A DNA stretch of 64,000 nt from Vibrio brasiliensis LMG 20546 (GCF_000189255.1 NZ_AEVS01000071.1:62001-126000), one strand, 5' to 3'; shown: positions 33,238 through 42,928, counted from the stretch's first letter. Numbers and translations: made by a program. The notes: generated by a model not told the origin, from the sequence alone.

Positions 33238-34368
33238 TTACTCGTGCCCGCTGGCTTTCAAATCAAATGAATCACTATCAAAGCCTTCATCCCGGAAAGT
33301 CGAGGCAACCGTTTTGAATTGATCTTCGACAGCTAAGAAGGTTTCTACCAACAGAGGTTCGAAGTGCGAACCCGAACTTTCTTTAATGATCTGCACCGCT
33401 TTCTCATGGGGAAAAGCCGGTTTATATACTCGCTCTGAGATCAGTGCATCGTAAACGTCAGCAATTGCCATCAATCGTGCACTTAATGGGATATCGTGGC
33501 CGGACAACCCTTCAGGATAACCGCTGCCGTCCCACTTCTCCTGATGACTAAAGGCAATCTCAATCGCGGTAGTCAGGAAGTCACACTCAAAGTCAATCGA
33601 CGACTCAACATTGCGCAACACTTCCCGACCAATTGAAGTATGACATTTCATGGTGTCAAACTCGTCATCGGTTAGCTTGCCTGGTTTGAGCAGGATACTG
33701 TCGGAAATCCCTACTTTGCCTATGTCGTGAAGCGGCGCCGACTTATAAAGCAGCTCGATCGATTCTGGAGATAGCTGTTCTTGGTAATGCCCTTTGCTAA
33801 CCAATTCTTCAGCTAATATACGAACATAGTTTTGGGTACGGCGAATATGATTACCGGTTTCGTTATCTCTGGTTTCAGCCAGCGACGCCATTGCTTCAAT
33901 AGTCGCGTCCTGAAGCGCTTCTAATTCGTGGGTGCGCTCTTTAACTCGTTCTTCAAGGATCTCATTTTGATGGGATAACTCATCCATTGCGCCACGCAGT
34001 TTCAAATGAGTGGCAATTCGTGCCAACAAGATGGGTGGGCTAATCGGCTTAAGAATGTAATCGACGGCACCAACCTCAAAACCACGCTGCTCATCTTCTA
34101 TCTGCGTTTTAGCGGTTAAGAAGATAACCGGAATGAACGCGGTATCAGAGTTATCTTTTAAACGCAGACATACCTCATAACCGTCCATCTCCGGCATCAT
34201 AATATCGAGTAAAATGATATCCGGTAGTTTAGACTCAGCCAGAGAGAGGGCCTGCTTACCATTCGTAGCGACAAGAACCTTATAGTGTGGTTTTAACAGA
34301 CCACTTAATAGCACTCTGTTTTCCGCATTATCATCTACGACTAGTACACTGGAGACTAATTCATCCAT
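33238..34368 (-). CDS. HD-GYP response regulator (predicted c-di-GMP phosphodiesterase)
   Basis: A 376-residue regulator. The receiver domain has Asp55 as phospho-acceptor and Lys107. The HD-GYP domain has His214-Asp215 (HDIGKVGISD) and GSGYPEGLSG at 281-290, so an active c-di-GMP hydrolase is expected. A coiled coil near 130-155 links the two. I start at the ATG at 34368, preceded by GGGGGAA. It overlaps the end of the hybrid kinase gene by eight bases, so it is the likely output of that kinase. Confidence 0.93.
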   Translation of the reverse strand: MDELVSSVLVVDDNAENRVLLSGLLKPHYKVLVATNGKQALSLAESKLPDIILLDIMMPEMDGYEVCLRLKDNSDTAFIPVIFLTAKTQIEDEQRGFEVGAVDYILKPISPPILLARIATHLKLRGAMDELSHQNEILEERVKERTHELEALQDATIEAMASLAETRDNETGNHIRRTQNYVRILAEELVSKGHYQEQLSPESIELLYKSAPLHDIGKVGISDSILLKPGKLTDDEFDTMKCHTSIGREVLRNVESSIDFECDFLTTAIEIAFSHQEKWDGSGYPEGLSGHDIPLSARLMAIADVYDALISERVYKPAFPHEKAVQIIKESSGSHFEPLLVETFLAVEDQFKTVASTFRDEGFDSDSFDLKASGHE

Positions 34369-37300
34369 TTGTTCCCCCAAACATCTTCTCCGAATCAATC
34401 GGGTAAATGCTGGCTGCCTTCCTCAACGCTAAGCTTGCCGCAAGAAAATCGCAATCATTAATATGACGACAACAGACTTCGAAAGCTTCTGACTTAAGTA
34501 AAGTATTGAAGCGGAGATAGTGCTCGTCAAGAAACTCAATGGCACTCGCATCAAATTCATTCAGTAACAAATCTAATTGCAGTATCAGCGCGACACTCTC
34601 GTCATCAAGGTTGTTTTTGACCTCAGAAGGGTAAAGCCTGCCTAGCCCTTCGCACACTTGGTGAAAGAATGGATCAATATAGTCAGACAGTTCTTGCTTA
34701 GTTGGCTCAATATCTGTTCGTTGCTCAGAATCATTAAGTTGATGCTCAAGTCTGGCAGCAATATCAAACAGTCGAACCATGCCCAAGTTGCCGGCTGAAC
34801 CTTTTAGGGTATGAGTAATAAGAGAAGCATAGTCGTAATCTTGTTTTTCTAACGCGATATCGAGCCGGGAAATAAAGTCATACTCTTTGTCGATAAGCTG
34901 AGAAAGCAACCGATGATAAAGGGCTTCATTGCCAGCAACTCTCAACATGCCGTTTTTAACATCGAGAGATTCAACTTGCTCCAACGTAGTAATTTGCTGA
35001 TTACCGTCGTCATTACTGCTCTCAGCGGGGGCTGGTTCGATTTGTTCTGTCGCTTCATAGTCTGAGCAGCAACGCTTGATGGTACTAAACAAAACTTCTG
35101 GATCGATGGGTTTGGAAACATGATCATTCATACCAATCGATAAACAACGTTCACGTTCTTCAATCATGGCATGCGCAGTCATTGCTACTAAAGGAATCTC
35201 GTCAAAACGATTATCTGCACGGATTCGCGTCCCCGCTTCATAACCATCCATAACAGGCATTTGTAAGTCCATAAAGATGATTTCGAAACTGGTGCTGCCT
35301 TGTTGGTAAGTGCTTTCCAGAGTATCTAGTGCCTCCTGACCATTATTTGCCACCGTGACCTTAAGCCCTTTCTCTTCCATGAGCTCAACCGCGATCTGCT
35401 GATTGATTTCGTTATCTTCAACCAATAGAACGCGTAAACCTCTAAGCGAGCTATCTTTGCTACGTTTTGTTGAATGGCTGTTTTTCTCTTTATCAAGCGT
35501 GGGACCAAACAGATCCATCAACAAATCAAACAAGTATGACTGGCCAACTGGTTTAGATAAAAAGCCCGATACGTCCAGGTCTTCAAGGTCTAACGAGATG
35601 TCTTCTTTGTCATAAGCGGTCACAATAACTACTTTAGGCCGTGCGTCATCAGGCAGCGTCTGGCGGATTTTCTGCGTCGCTTCGATACCACTCATCCCCG
35701 GCATCTTCCAGTCCATAAACACCAGATTATATGGTTGCTTTTCAGCAGCCGCTTGCTTGAGTTGTGCAATAGCTCGCTCACCACTAGAGACTAAGCTCGG
35801 CGCATTAGGTAACACATCCAATAAATCTTCCATCACTAACAAAGCGTGCTCATTGTCGTCGACCACCATGGCTTTAACATCATTGAGCGTTTGAGGAACG
35901 ACACGAGATTTCGCATTGTCGCCCTCTGCAAAGCCAGTGAAGACATTAAATGTGAATTCACTCCCCTGACCCAAAATACTTTCGACCTGAATAGAACCAC
36001 CCATTAACTCCACTAACCGTCGACAGATAGATAAGCCTAACCCTGTGCCGCCATAACGACGAGTGGTGCTGCCATCGGCCTGAGTAAAGGCGCTAAATAG
36101 TTTGTCCGATTGCTCCGGACTCATGCCAATACCGGTATCCTGAACAGAGAATTTTAGCTCGACTTTCTGATCTGAATGGGGAGTTCTTGTTACGTGAACA
36201 GTGATCTCCCCTTGCTCGGTAAACTTAACGGCATTATTGACGAGGTTGATGATGATTTGCCCCAAGCGCAGCGGGTCACCATAGAGCACCTTTGGCACAT
36301 CCCGATCAATCTGGAAAATGAGCTCTAATCCTTTTTCGAACGCTTTCTGCCCAGTGACCATCGAAACGTTATGCAGCACATCGTCGAGATGAAACTCAAT
36401 CGTCTCAATCGATAATTTACCCGCTTCAATTTTGCTGAAATCCAGAATGTCATTAATGATGCCAAGCAGTAGCGATGCAGAGTTATGTATTTTCGAAATG
36501 TAGTCGTGTTGTTTGGGTGTGAGTTCAGTTTTGAGTGCCAGATGCGACATACCTATGATGGCGTTCATCGGAGTTCGAATCTCATGGCTCATGTTAGCCA
36601 GGAACATCGACTTCACTTCAACGGCCTCTTCAGCCTTAGAGCGCGCTTGATTAAGTTCATCTTCAACCGCTTTACGGGAGGTGACATCGCGAAGAAACAT
36701 TGCGGCTCGACACTGATCGTCAAAGAGAAATATGGTGATACCGAGATCAATCGGAATCATTCGCCCAGTCGAGGTATAAGTTTCCACCTCAAAGAAGCCA
36801 CCACTGACTTTGCTCTGGTCTTCGAAACGCAGCTCGCCACTTAAGATATCTTTTAGCTCTTCAGGTAGTTCGATACGTAACAGCTCGCAAAGGTTGCTCC
36901 CTTCAATATCTTCAAACCGATAACCGTAGGTTTGCTCTGCGGTGTTATTCCACAAGATGATACGTTGTTTGTTATCGATGATAGCGACACTCGATGGAGC
37001 GCCTTCGATAATGGTGCGCGACAGCGCTTCACTGGCTTGTAGATCCCTTGTTCTTAATTCTATTTCTTGTTCAAGACCTTCTTGATGCTGCGCTAATCGC
37101 TGGTTTGTAATGCGCAGCTCATGCATAAGCTCATCACGAGATTTCTCACTGATAATTTCGCTCAGACGCGTATGTACTTTTTCAGTAATCGGCACCATTG
37201 AGTCTAAGGTCCATACTAAACCCTTGGTCGATTTTGTTAGGTTGAGCAGAGGTATTGAGAAAGCCTGAATCGATTTTTCGTCTTCTTGATATGCCCAAGT

Positions 37301-37519
37301 TACGGCCACGCTGTCAGTGAGAACTTGAACCTCGACACTTAACGTTTCACCCTGTTCAAACGCACGCAGCATGATTTCACCGCCAAGTACCAGTAACTGG
37401 TCTCTCGCCTGAAAGCTATAACCCATTACTTCTAGCATTGACGCGATTTTGCGCCGCATAGCGATCCTTGCTACATCACTATTAAACACAGTGAACGAGA
37501 ACGAACTATTACTATTCAT
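34361..37519 (-). CDS. Cytoplasmic hybrid histidine kinase
   Basis: A 1052-residue kinase without membrane segments. In order: a 130-residue N-terminal domain with RsbT/HATPase-like features, a coiled coil (130-165), PAS (165-285), HisKA with His312 (ANMSHEIRTPM), HATPase with N- and G-boxes (425-515), receiver 1 with Asp603, receiver 2 with Asp751 and an Hpt domain with His903 (THTLKGSAG). The start overlaps rsbX by eight bases (ATGAATAG). Placement suggests that free RsbT or RsbX steers this kinase, which then passes phosphate to the HD-GYP and CheC-type regulators. Confidence 0.93.
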   Translation of the reverse strand: MNSNSSFSFTVFNSDVARIAMRRKIASMLEVMGYSFQARDQLLVLGGEIMLRAFEQGETLSVEVQVLTDSVAVTWAYQEDEKSIQAFSIPLLNLTKSTKGLVWTLDSMVPITEKVHTRLSEIISEKSRDELMHELRITNQRLAQHQEGLEQEIELRTRDLQASEALSRTIIEGAPSSVAIIDNKQRIILWNNTAEQTYGYRFEDIEGSNLCELLRIELPEELKDILSGELRFEDQSKVSGGFFEVETYTSTGRMIPIDLGITIFLFDDQCRAAMFLRDVTSRKAVEDELNQARSKAEEAVEVKSMFLANMSHEIRTPMNAIIGMSHLALKTELTPKQHDYISKIHNSASLLLGIINDILDFSKIEAGKLSIETIEFHLDDVLHNVSMVTGQKAFEKGLELIFQIDRDVPKVLYGDPLRLGQIIINLVNNAVKFTEQGEITVHVTRTPHSDQKVELKFSVQDTGIGMSPEQSDKLFSAFTQADGSTTRRYGGTGLGLSICRRLVELMGGSIQVESILGQGSEFTFNVFTGFAEGDNAKSRVVPQTLNDVKAMVVDDNEHALLVMEDLLDVLPNAPSLVSSGERAIAQLKQAAAEKQPYNLVFMDWKMPGMSGIEATQKIRQTLPDDARPKVVIVTAYDKEDISLDLEDLDVSGFLSKPVGQSYLFDLLMDLFGPTLDKEKNSHSTKRSKDSSLRGLRVLLVEDNEINQQIAVELMEEKGLKVTVANNGQEALDTLESTYQQGSTSFEIIFMDLQMPVMDGYEAGTRIRADNRFDEIPLVAMTAHAMIEERERCLSIGMNDHVSKPIDPEVLFSTIKRCCSDYEATEQIEPAPAESSNDDGNQQITTLEQVESLDVKNGMLRVAGNEALYHRLLSQLIDKEYDFISRLDIALEKQDYDYASLITHTLKGSAGNLGMVRLFDIAARLEHQLNDSEQRTDIEPTKQELSDYIDPFFHQVCEGLGRLYPSEVKNNLDDESVALILQLDLLLNEFDASAIEFLDEHYLRFNTLLKSEAFEVCCRHINDCDFLAASLALRKAASIYPIDSEKMFGGTNG

Positions 37520-38096
37520 CGCAATACCTGACTACTATCGCAGTTGCATCGTCATAAGGCTTGCTATAGTTGCGTACAAAAAATGAAGAGAGGTACTCGA
37601 GTGCTTTCCCATTAGCAAACTCCATTTCGGTCGGGTCAATGTTCTCTTTAACTCCGTCAGTGGTGAAAAGATAGGTTTCGTCAAACTCAAATCGAAATTC
37701 GAACGGGCGCAAAGTTGGTAATAACTCGCCAACAATTCCCGCCTGGGCGGCAAAGGAACGATAGTTTTGGCCTAACTGACGTACCAGAGTATTACCAATG
37801 CCAATTCCCTTTGCCTGCTGAGATTCACTGTCGAAATAGACAACTGTGATAGCCGCTCCCAGTGAACCAATCAACTGCTGGTGTAAGTCCGATACCACCC
37901 AGTTAATATCTTTACACGCTAATTGCTCTAACTTCGATTCTATAATACGAGCAAGGCTTGCAGCTTTCGGACCGTGGCCAAGTACATCAATAATAACCAC
38001 AAGCAAATCATCGCCGAGACGAGCGACATAATAGCCATCCCCTGCCTCGGGTTCTCCTTGATACGGTACGCAGTAAACACTGTATTCAAAGCCCAT
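37512..38096 (-). CDS. rsbX: RsbX-like PP2C phosphatase of the stressosome
   Basis: A 194-residue SpoIIE/PP2C-type serine phosphatase: Asp residues in AGDGYYV, DVLGHGPKAA, TTDGVKE and DDATAIVV match the two-metal site. In Bacillus, RsbX removes phosphate from RsbR and RsbS to reset the stressosome. The ATG follows the rsbT stop by one base, and the 3' end overlaps the kinase gene, so expression is coupled. Confidence 0.9.
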   Translation of the reverse strand: MGFEYSVYCVPYQGEPEAGDGYYVARLGDDLLVVIIDVLGHGPKAASLARIIESKLEQLACKDINWVVSDLHQQLIGSLGAAITVVYFDSESQQAKGIGIGNTLVRQLGQNYRSFAAQAGIVGELLPTLRPFEFRFEFDETYLFTTDGVKENIDPTEMEFANGKALEYLSSFFVRNYSKPYDDATAIVVRYCDE

Positions 38097-38097
38097 G

Positions 38098-38532
38098 TTA
38101 GGATTTCCATTTAATAATCGTCACTCGGGTTCCGGAACCAAGTTGTGACTCGATATAAAACTCATCCACCATTCTTCGTACTCCGGGTAAACCTAAGCCG
38201 AGAGAAGAACCCGTCGAATAATGTTCCTCTAACGCATGGGCAATATTTTCGATGCCGGGACCGTTGTCTTTTGCAACGACTTTAATACCCTCTCGTGAAT
38301 TAGTGAGGTCCTCAATATGACTGACTGTAATGACACCCTGTTGGGCATACTTAACTATATTCATTGCCAGCTCAGACACAGACGTAGACATTTCGCTCAC
38401 TTCTGTTGCAGATAATGCCTGATTCTGACCCAAAGAATAGACAGCAATAACTGCGCTCATTGCTTCAGTTTCGGAAGCAATACGATAGCTTTCGATGGTT
38501 TCTTCTCGGTAGTCACTGTCGGGCACAAGCAT
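38098..38532 (-). CDS. rsbT: RsbT-like switch kinase
   Basis: A 144-residue GHKL ATPase: N-box SELAMNIVKYA and G-boxes DNGPGI and GLGLPGV. In the stressosome it phosphorylates RsbR and RsbS and is then released to act on a downstream partner. The frame begins at an ATG overlapping rsbS by 20 bases; a GTG two codons in (38526) has better ribosome-site spacing. No RsbU-type phosphatase is encoded nearby, so its target is probably in the two-component genes downstream. Confidence 0.92.
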   Translation of the reverse strand: MLVPDSDYREETIESYRIASETEAMSAVIAVYSLGQNQALSATEVSEMSTSVSELAMNIVKYAQQGVITVSHIEDLTNSREGIKVVAKDNGPGIENIAHALEEHYSTGSSLGLGLPGVRRMVDEFYIESQLGSGTRVTIIKWKS

Positions 38533-38878
38533 TACCTATCATTGCCAGGCCATCATCAATATCACTCGCACAATGCAACTTGTCTGTCTCATAGCCAATA
38601 TTAACCAGTGCCATTGCGATACCTGGCCTTATACCGACAAAGGCGCACCCCCTTCCCATCACTTCAACAGTGGTCACAATCTGTAGCAAAGCGTCCATAT
38701 CCATTCGGTCTAGCGTCCTTACCTCCGACAAATCAATCAGCACTCCTTGAATCGAATGATCTCTGACTTTGTTCAATAGGTCGGAGCGGAAGTTGTCCAG
38801 TACTTCTGAGCTCAAATCCACCTGAACCGTAGCGACTAAAACCCCACTCAGTTGACTGATTGAAATAGACTTTGACAT
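38513..38878 (-). CDS. rsbS: RsbS-like STAS scaffold protein
   Basis: A 121-residue single STAS-domain protein that forms the stressosome core with RsbR. It shows DLSSEVLDNFRSDLLNKV, GVLIDLSEVRTLDRMD and FVGIRPGIAMALVNIGYE. Where Bacillus RsbS has the regulatory Ser59 after the Asp of IDS, this protein has Arg58 (TLDRMD) by my hand alignment. If right, the usual phospho-switch is missing or moved. It starts ten bases after rsbR. Confidence 0.9.
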   Translation of the reverse strand: MSKSISISQLSGVLVATVQVDLSSEVLDNFRSDLLNKVRDHSIQGVLIDLSEVRTLDRMDMDALLQIVTTVEVMGRGCAFVGIRPGIAMALVNIGYETDKLHCASDIDDGLAMIGNACARQ

Positions 38879-38888
38879 AGGTTCTCAA

Positions 38889-39806
38889 TCACTCAGACAG
38901 CTGTTTTAAAGCCTGGACATTTAAGCCCATAATCTCAAATGCATTCTCTAGGGCATCACGTAAAGTCGCATTGGTTTTAACCTCACCAACATTGATTCCA
39001 AGCTGAACCATAGTTTGGGCTATCATTGGTGACACACCTGATACTAAACAGTCACAACCCATGAGTTTGGTCGCTTTGGTTATCTTGATAAAGTGGTTGG
39101 CAACCGCAGTATCCACCACAGCTACACCTGAAATATCCATGATGAATATCTTGGCACGGTGCTCTGAGATTTTGTTCAGCACTGCGGTCATGATGTCTTG
39201 TGCCCGTTTAGAGTCGATAATGCCGACGATGGGTAACATTAATATGTCTTGCCACACCATGGTCACAGGCGTCGACATGGCTAACAACGCCTCACTCTGC
39301 TCCGCGATTCTCTTGTTAATCAGGCGTGAATAGGTATCGACCACTATGGTGGTATCGAGATGAAGCAGTTTGGTAAATGCAGTCACTAGTGAGCTGTACT
39401 CGTCACTGTATAGGCTTCCGTCATACATACGTTTGGTGAAAATCACCATCGAGATGTTCATACCAGCAAAATAGGTTGGTAACGGAAGACCTACGCGGGC
39501 ATGTACTTCCCCCACTTCCCTTCGTTCTCTTATATATTTGTCGTCAATCTTGGCCGAGAAGAAGGTAGTCCAGTACTCAATTTGCGATGCCTGAACCTTT
39601 TTGAGCTTGGTCTGTTCAGAAAAGAACTGTTGATACTCTGGCTGTTTTTCTAGCCAGTCATAAAAGTGGCGTACATAATCATCCAGTTTCGGCACCATCA
39701 TATCGCCAAACTTTCGAATTAACGCTAAATCTGCCTCGTTCAAATCGTGAAGTTTTAATAAACTTTCAGCGCTTGCATACTGACCAACCGAAGTTCCATG
39801 TGGCAT
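38889..39806 (-). CDS. rsbR: RsbR-like stressosome sensor with globin domain
   Basis: A 305-residue sensor. Residues about 15-165 form a protoglobin-type sensor domain; His102 in EVHARVGLPLPTYF fits the proximal heme ligand of globin-coupled sensors. Residues about 185-295 are the STAS domain, with Ser in IIDSKRA and Thr in VVDTAVANHF at the positions equivalent to the Bacillus RsbRA phosphosites Thr171 and Thr205. Heme O2-sensing RsbR proteins are known in Vibrio. GGGAG precedes the ATG. It is first in the operon. Confidence 0.94.
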   Translation of the reverse strand: MPHGTSVGQYASAESLLKLHDLNEADLALIRKFGDMMVPKLDDYVRHFYDWLEKQPEYQQFFSEQTKLKKVQASQIEYWTTFFSAKIDDKYIRERREVGEVHARVGLPLPTYFAGMNISMVIFTKRMYDGSLYSDEYSSLVTAFTKLLHLDTTIVVDTYSRLINKRIAEQSEALLAMSTPVTMVWQDILMLPIVGIIDSKRAQDIMTAVLNKISEHRAKIFIMDISGVAVVDTAVANHFIKITKATKLMGCDCLVSGVSPMIAQTMVQLGINVGEVKTNATLRDALENAFEIMGLNVQALKQLSE

Positions 39807-40019
39807 GAAAACACTCCCTTATCTAACCGAACACTATTACTCAACGAAATGAAACAGGGCTCATTAATAAGTTTAATGTTAGACCAGGATTTATAGATTT
39901 CAGGTAGTAAGTGAAAAAAGAGCCACAAACCCGACTAATTTTGTCAGGTATTTAAAATTGTACATATACTTAACAGCATCGGCTCAAGCACGTTTGACAC
40001 TGAAGAAGGAATAAGAGCT

Positions 40020-41576
40020 ATGCGTGTAAACCAACCCGTGACTCAAAAAGAACTAATTTATCCTCCTGAGTTCAACTTACTTTCGATCACTAAACCATCA
40101 AGTCACATTACTTATGCCAGTAAAGATTTCTGCGAAGTCGCAGGTTATACGTTAGAAGAGCTTGTTGGGCAGCCGCATAATATTGTCCGTCACCCTGATA
40201 TGCCTCCGGCGGCATTTGAAAATATGTGGAAGTATTTAAAACAAGGTGATTCGTGGATGGGGCTGGTAAAAAACCGATGTAAGAATGGTGATCACTACTG
40301 GGTAGATGCCTTTGCCTCTCCAATAAAAGAAAACGGAAAAACCGTCGAATACCAGTCTGTTCGTCTGTCACCAAAACGCGAACATGTGAAAAATGCAGAG
40401 AACCTTTACGCTCAATTGAATAAAGGCAAAGTACCATTAAAGCTAAAACTTCCTCGTACTCGGTTATGGCAACGACTGTCGATTTCGTTCTTCATCATCG
40501 CTTTGATATCGACTTTCATTGCAAGCTTTTCACCCACCATCGCACTGTGGACCTTTTTCTTAGTCAGTAGTGCGGCTTCGTACTTTCTGACCCGACGCCT
40601 TGAGCAGCTATCAGGCGATGCTCGCAAGGTATTTGATAACCCATTAATGGAGCTACTCTACAACAATCACGTCGATGATATTTCTGAGATTCAACTTGCA
40701 TTCAAAATGCGTCAATCTGAGATCAACTCTATAGTCGGGCGTATACAAGACTCCAACCAACAAGTCATACAGACAGCAAGTTCATCAGTTAAGAACTGCG
40801 AAACGACCGCAGGGAATCTGGTTGGTCAAACATCAGAAACGGAACAAGTCGCTGCCGCTATTAACGAAATGCATTCCACCGCTAATGAAATCGCACAGAA
40901 TGCCCAAAGTGCTTCAGATGCTACCGAACACGCTAACAATGCGGCCAACGAAGGCCGTTCATCAGTGAGTCAGACAGTCAGTTCGATCAACGAGTTAGCG
41001 ACCCAACTTGGCGTTGCTTCTGAGGTGATTCAGCAGTTAGTAGAACATGGTCGAACCATAGGTGAAGTGCTTATTATCATTCAAGGGGTCGCGGAACAAA
41101 CCAATCTACTGGCTCTCAACGCAGCTATTGAAGCAGCTCGTGCGGGTGAACAAGGTCGCGGGTTTGCTGTGGTAGCAGACGAAGTTCGTTCACTGGCCCA
41201 ACGCAGCCACGAATCAACCGAAGAAATTCAAAATATCATCAAGCTCATTCAAAGCAGCACCGACAAGGCCGTACAAGCCATGAACGAAGGCACTCAGCTT
41301 TCCGATATATGTGTTGAGTCTGCAGAAAAATCCGGCGAGAAGTTAGATTCCCTGCTCCACCAAGTTAATGACATTTCTGATAGAAACAATCAAATTGCAA
41401 CCGCGATTGAAGAAATGGCAAGAGTAACCGATGAAATGAACTCAAGCGTTCAGTCTATTAGTGATGTCTGCGCGGCGACCAATGTATTGGCTGGTGATAC
41501 TCAGGCTGAGTGTGAAGGGTTGGTAAAAGATCTCGACTCACAAGGAAAGCTTGTTATGCAGTTTAGAAAGCTCTGA
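40020..41576 (+). CDS. Aer-type chemoreceptor (PAS-MCP)
   Basis: A 518-residue receptor. The N-terminal PAS domain (about 20-120) has the Aer-like [17 protein letters not shown] and [15 protein letters not shown], expected to hold FAD. A hydrophobic hairpin at about 155-190 anchors it, and the signalling domain ends in the conserved tip region ([19 protein letters not shown]). It should sense redox or oxygen through the electron transport chain and talk to CheA/CheW. It is divergent from the oxygen-type stressosome operon, sharing a 213-base control region. Confidence 0.92.
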   Translation: MRVNQPVTQKELIYPPEFNLLSITKPSSHITYASKDFCEVAGYTLEELVGQPHNIVRHPDMPPAAFENMWKYLKQGDSWMGLVKNRCKNGDHYWVDAFASPIKENGKTVEYQSVRLSPKREHVKNAENLYAQLNKGKVPLKLKLPRTRLWQRLSISFFIIALISTFIASFSPTIALWTFFLVSSAASYFLTRRLEQLSGDARKVFDNPLMELLYNNHVDDISEIQLAFKMRQSEINSIVGRIQDSNQQVIQTASSSVKNCETTAGNLVGQTSETEQVAAAINEMHSTANEIAQNAQSASDATEHANNAANEGRSSVSQTVSSINELATQLGVASEVIQQLVEHGRTIGEVLIIIQGVAEQTNLLALNAAIEAARAGEQGRGFAVVADEVRSLAQRSHESTEEIQNIIKLIQSSTDKAVQAMNEGTQLSDICVESAEKSGEKLDSLLHQVNDISDRNNQIATAIEEMARVTDEMNSSVQSISDVCAATNVLAGDTQAECEGLVKDLDSQGKLVMQFRKL

Positions 41577-41612
41577 AGATTTGTGTGAACAAGACCGACA
41601 GCCAAAAATTAA

Positions 41613-41636
41613 AAAAGCCTTCCGTAGAAGGCTTTT
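41613..41636. terminator. Bidirectional terminator
   Basis: AAAAGCCTTC and GAAGGCTTTT arms with a four-base loop lie between the convergent chemoreceptor and TetR genes, with A- and T-runs on both sides. Confidence 0.88.
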
Positions 41637-41645
41637 AGCTATCGG

Positions 41646-42107
41646 CTATTGAGCCATGCGAATCAGTGATTTACCCATCAGCCACTCTAGCTCTTTAGCA
41701 CTACCATCACCAAATTGTGTTTCTGCCATCTTATACAAACGGTCAACACCGTTGCTAGCAAACTCGTGTGTGCTTTGTGATGTAACAATATGGTGGAATA
41801 GCAGGCGAAGGATCGCGCGGAACTCTTCATTATCTAGTGCTGCGATCCAGCTAGTAGAAAATGCGTCCAAGCCGTTGTCAAAATCTACGTGTTCGACAAA
41901 CATCTTGAAAATGCGACCATCCAGTGCGGCTGTGAAATCCGTTTTCTTTGGAAAATGGTGGCTGATGCCAGTTCTAGAAACACCTGTTTGTTGGCTAAGT
42001 GTCGTGTACGACATCTTGTCGTAACCGAGACGCAACAGCTGATCTACAACAGCATCCATAATTTTCTGAATCGTGATTTCGGTATCTTCTTTACTACGCT
42101 TTGGCAT
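41646..42107 (-). CDS. TetR-family transcriptional regulator
   Basis: A 153-residue regulator, short for the family (usually near 190-210). The N-terminal helix-turn-helix is at about 33-58 (SYTTLSQQTGVSRTGISHHF). The C-terminal ligand domain is truncated relative to QacR or TetR, with no evident extra helices. No obvious partner gene is adjacent, and its targets are unknown. A perfect dyad upstream (42289-42317) is a possible operator. Confidence 0.88.
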   Translation of the reverse strand: MPKRSKEDTEITIQKIMDAVVDQLLRLGYDKMSYTTLSQQTGVSRTGISHHFPKKTDFTAALDGRIFKMFVEHVDFDNGLDAFSTSWIAALDNEEFRAILRLLFHHIVTSQSTHEFASNGVDRLYKMAETQFGDGSAKELEWLMGKSLIRMAQ

Positions 42108-42612
42108 GTTCAGGCTCTTCTCTCTGTAAATCCGTCTAAACTCTTTTATGAGTTAATTATTTACGCCAAGTGACTAGCTTTCACTTCAACCTTCGCATTA
42201 TTAATAGAACAGGTAGTCCTACGTTAAACGCATAGATTAAATAACGGCTATACCGCGTGTTTACCTAATTGTTGTGCAAGCTAATTTTTTATAACTACAC
42301 GTTGCATATAGTTATAAATCACAAGGCATTATTTTTTAATTTATATAATTGTGAGCTATCGATAATCTTACAAATTGCTCGCTCTGACAACGGAATAAAT
42401 GACGTTCTGACAAAATAATGACACCCGCTTTCGTCAGAAGTTGATCCCCATCACACTTAAACAAGAACCATTCTCGAACAAAAGATTAGAAGTTACTCAA
42501 CTGTCAACATATCATGCTGTGATAGCACTGAAACGTGACACAGTGCTTTTTATGGATAAACATCAAAGAACTCGCTAAAATATCCGCACTATTTGTAGGA
42601 GGATGTCAAAAA
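42108..42612. other. 505-base control region between the divergent TetR and yfcZ-like genes
   Basis: An AT-rich stretch that holds the promoters of both divergent genes and a perfect nine-base inverted repeat. No coding frame is convincing. A GTAGGAGG ribosome site precedes the YfcZ start. Confidence 0.55.
42289..42317. promoter_or_regulatory. Perfect dyad, candidate operator
   Basis: TTATAACTA and TAGTTATAA are separated by 11 bases. It lies about 180 bases upstream of the TetR start and 300 upstream of the yfcZ-like start. The symmetry suggests a dimeric regulator site; the binder is unknown. Confidence 0.4.
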
Positions 42613-42906
42613 ATGAGCACCGAACAAGATCAAGTATGCGAAGCATGCGGCTGTGCAGGCGAAATGGGTTTTATCATCAAAGAAGGCGATGATGTTGCTG
42701 AAGTGACTATATACGCAGCGGGTAAAGCACTACTTGAAACTGAACTTAATAAGTACATTGAGCTTGCAAAACAAGTGTGTGCCAACGTTGAATTTGAAGT
42801 AACGCCAGTTGAGCAAGATTCATCAGAATTAACCGCACGCTTTAAGTTCGAAGTAAGCGCAGAAAAACTGATCTTTGAGTTAAAAACTCGTTCGCTAGCA
42901 CGATAA
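42613..42906 (+). CDS. YfcZ/YiiS-family protein (DUF406)
   Basis: A 97-residue protein with an N-terminal Cys cluster (VCEACGCAGEMGF) and the typical two-strand/helix pattern of the YfcZ/YiiS family. The start at 42613 has a strong GGAGG. The function is unknown; the Cys cluster could bind metal. It ends at a strong terminator. Confidence 0.82.
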   Translation: MSTEQDQVCEACGCAGEMGFIIKEGDDVAEVTIYAAGKALLETELNKYIELAKQVCANVEFEVTPVEQDSSELTARFKFEVSAEKLIFELKTRSLAR

Positions 42907-42928
42907 TCAGTGATTTCTACTTTATAAA

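Noticed and set aside
39807..40019. Sigma-54 type promoter for the stressosome operon
   Set aside because: TGGCTC followed by TTTCAC is seen on the minus strand, but spacing and the GC element do not fit.
42174..42534. CRP-type site upstream of the yfcZ-like gene
   Set aside because: TGTGATAGCACTGAAACG resembles only one half-site; the second half does not match at the right spacing.
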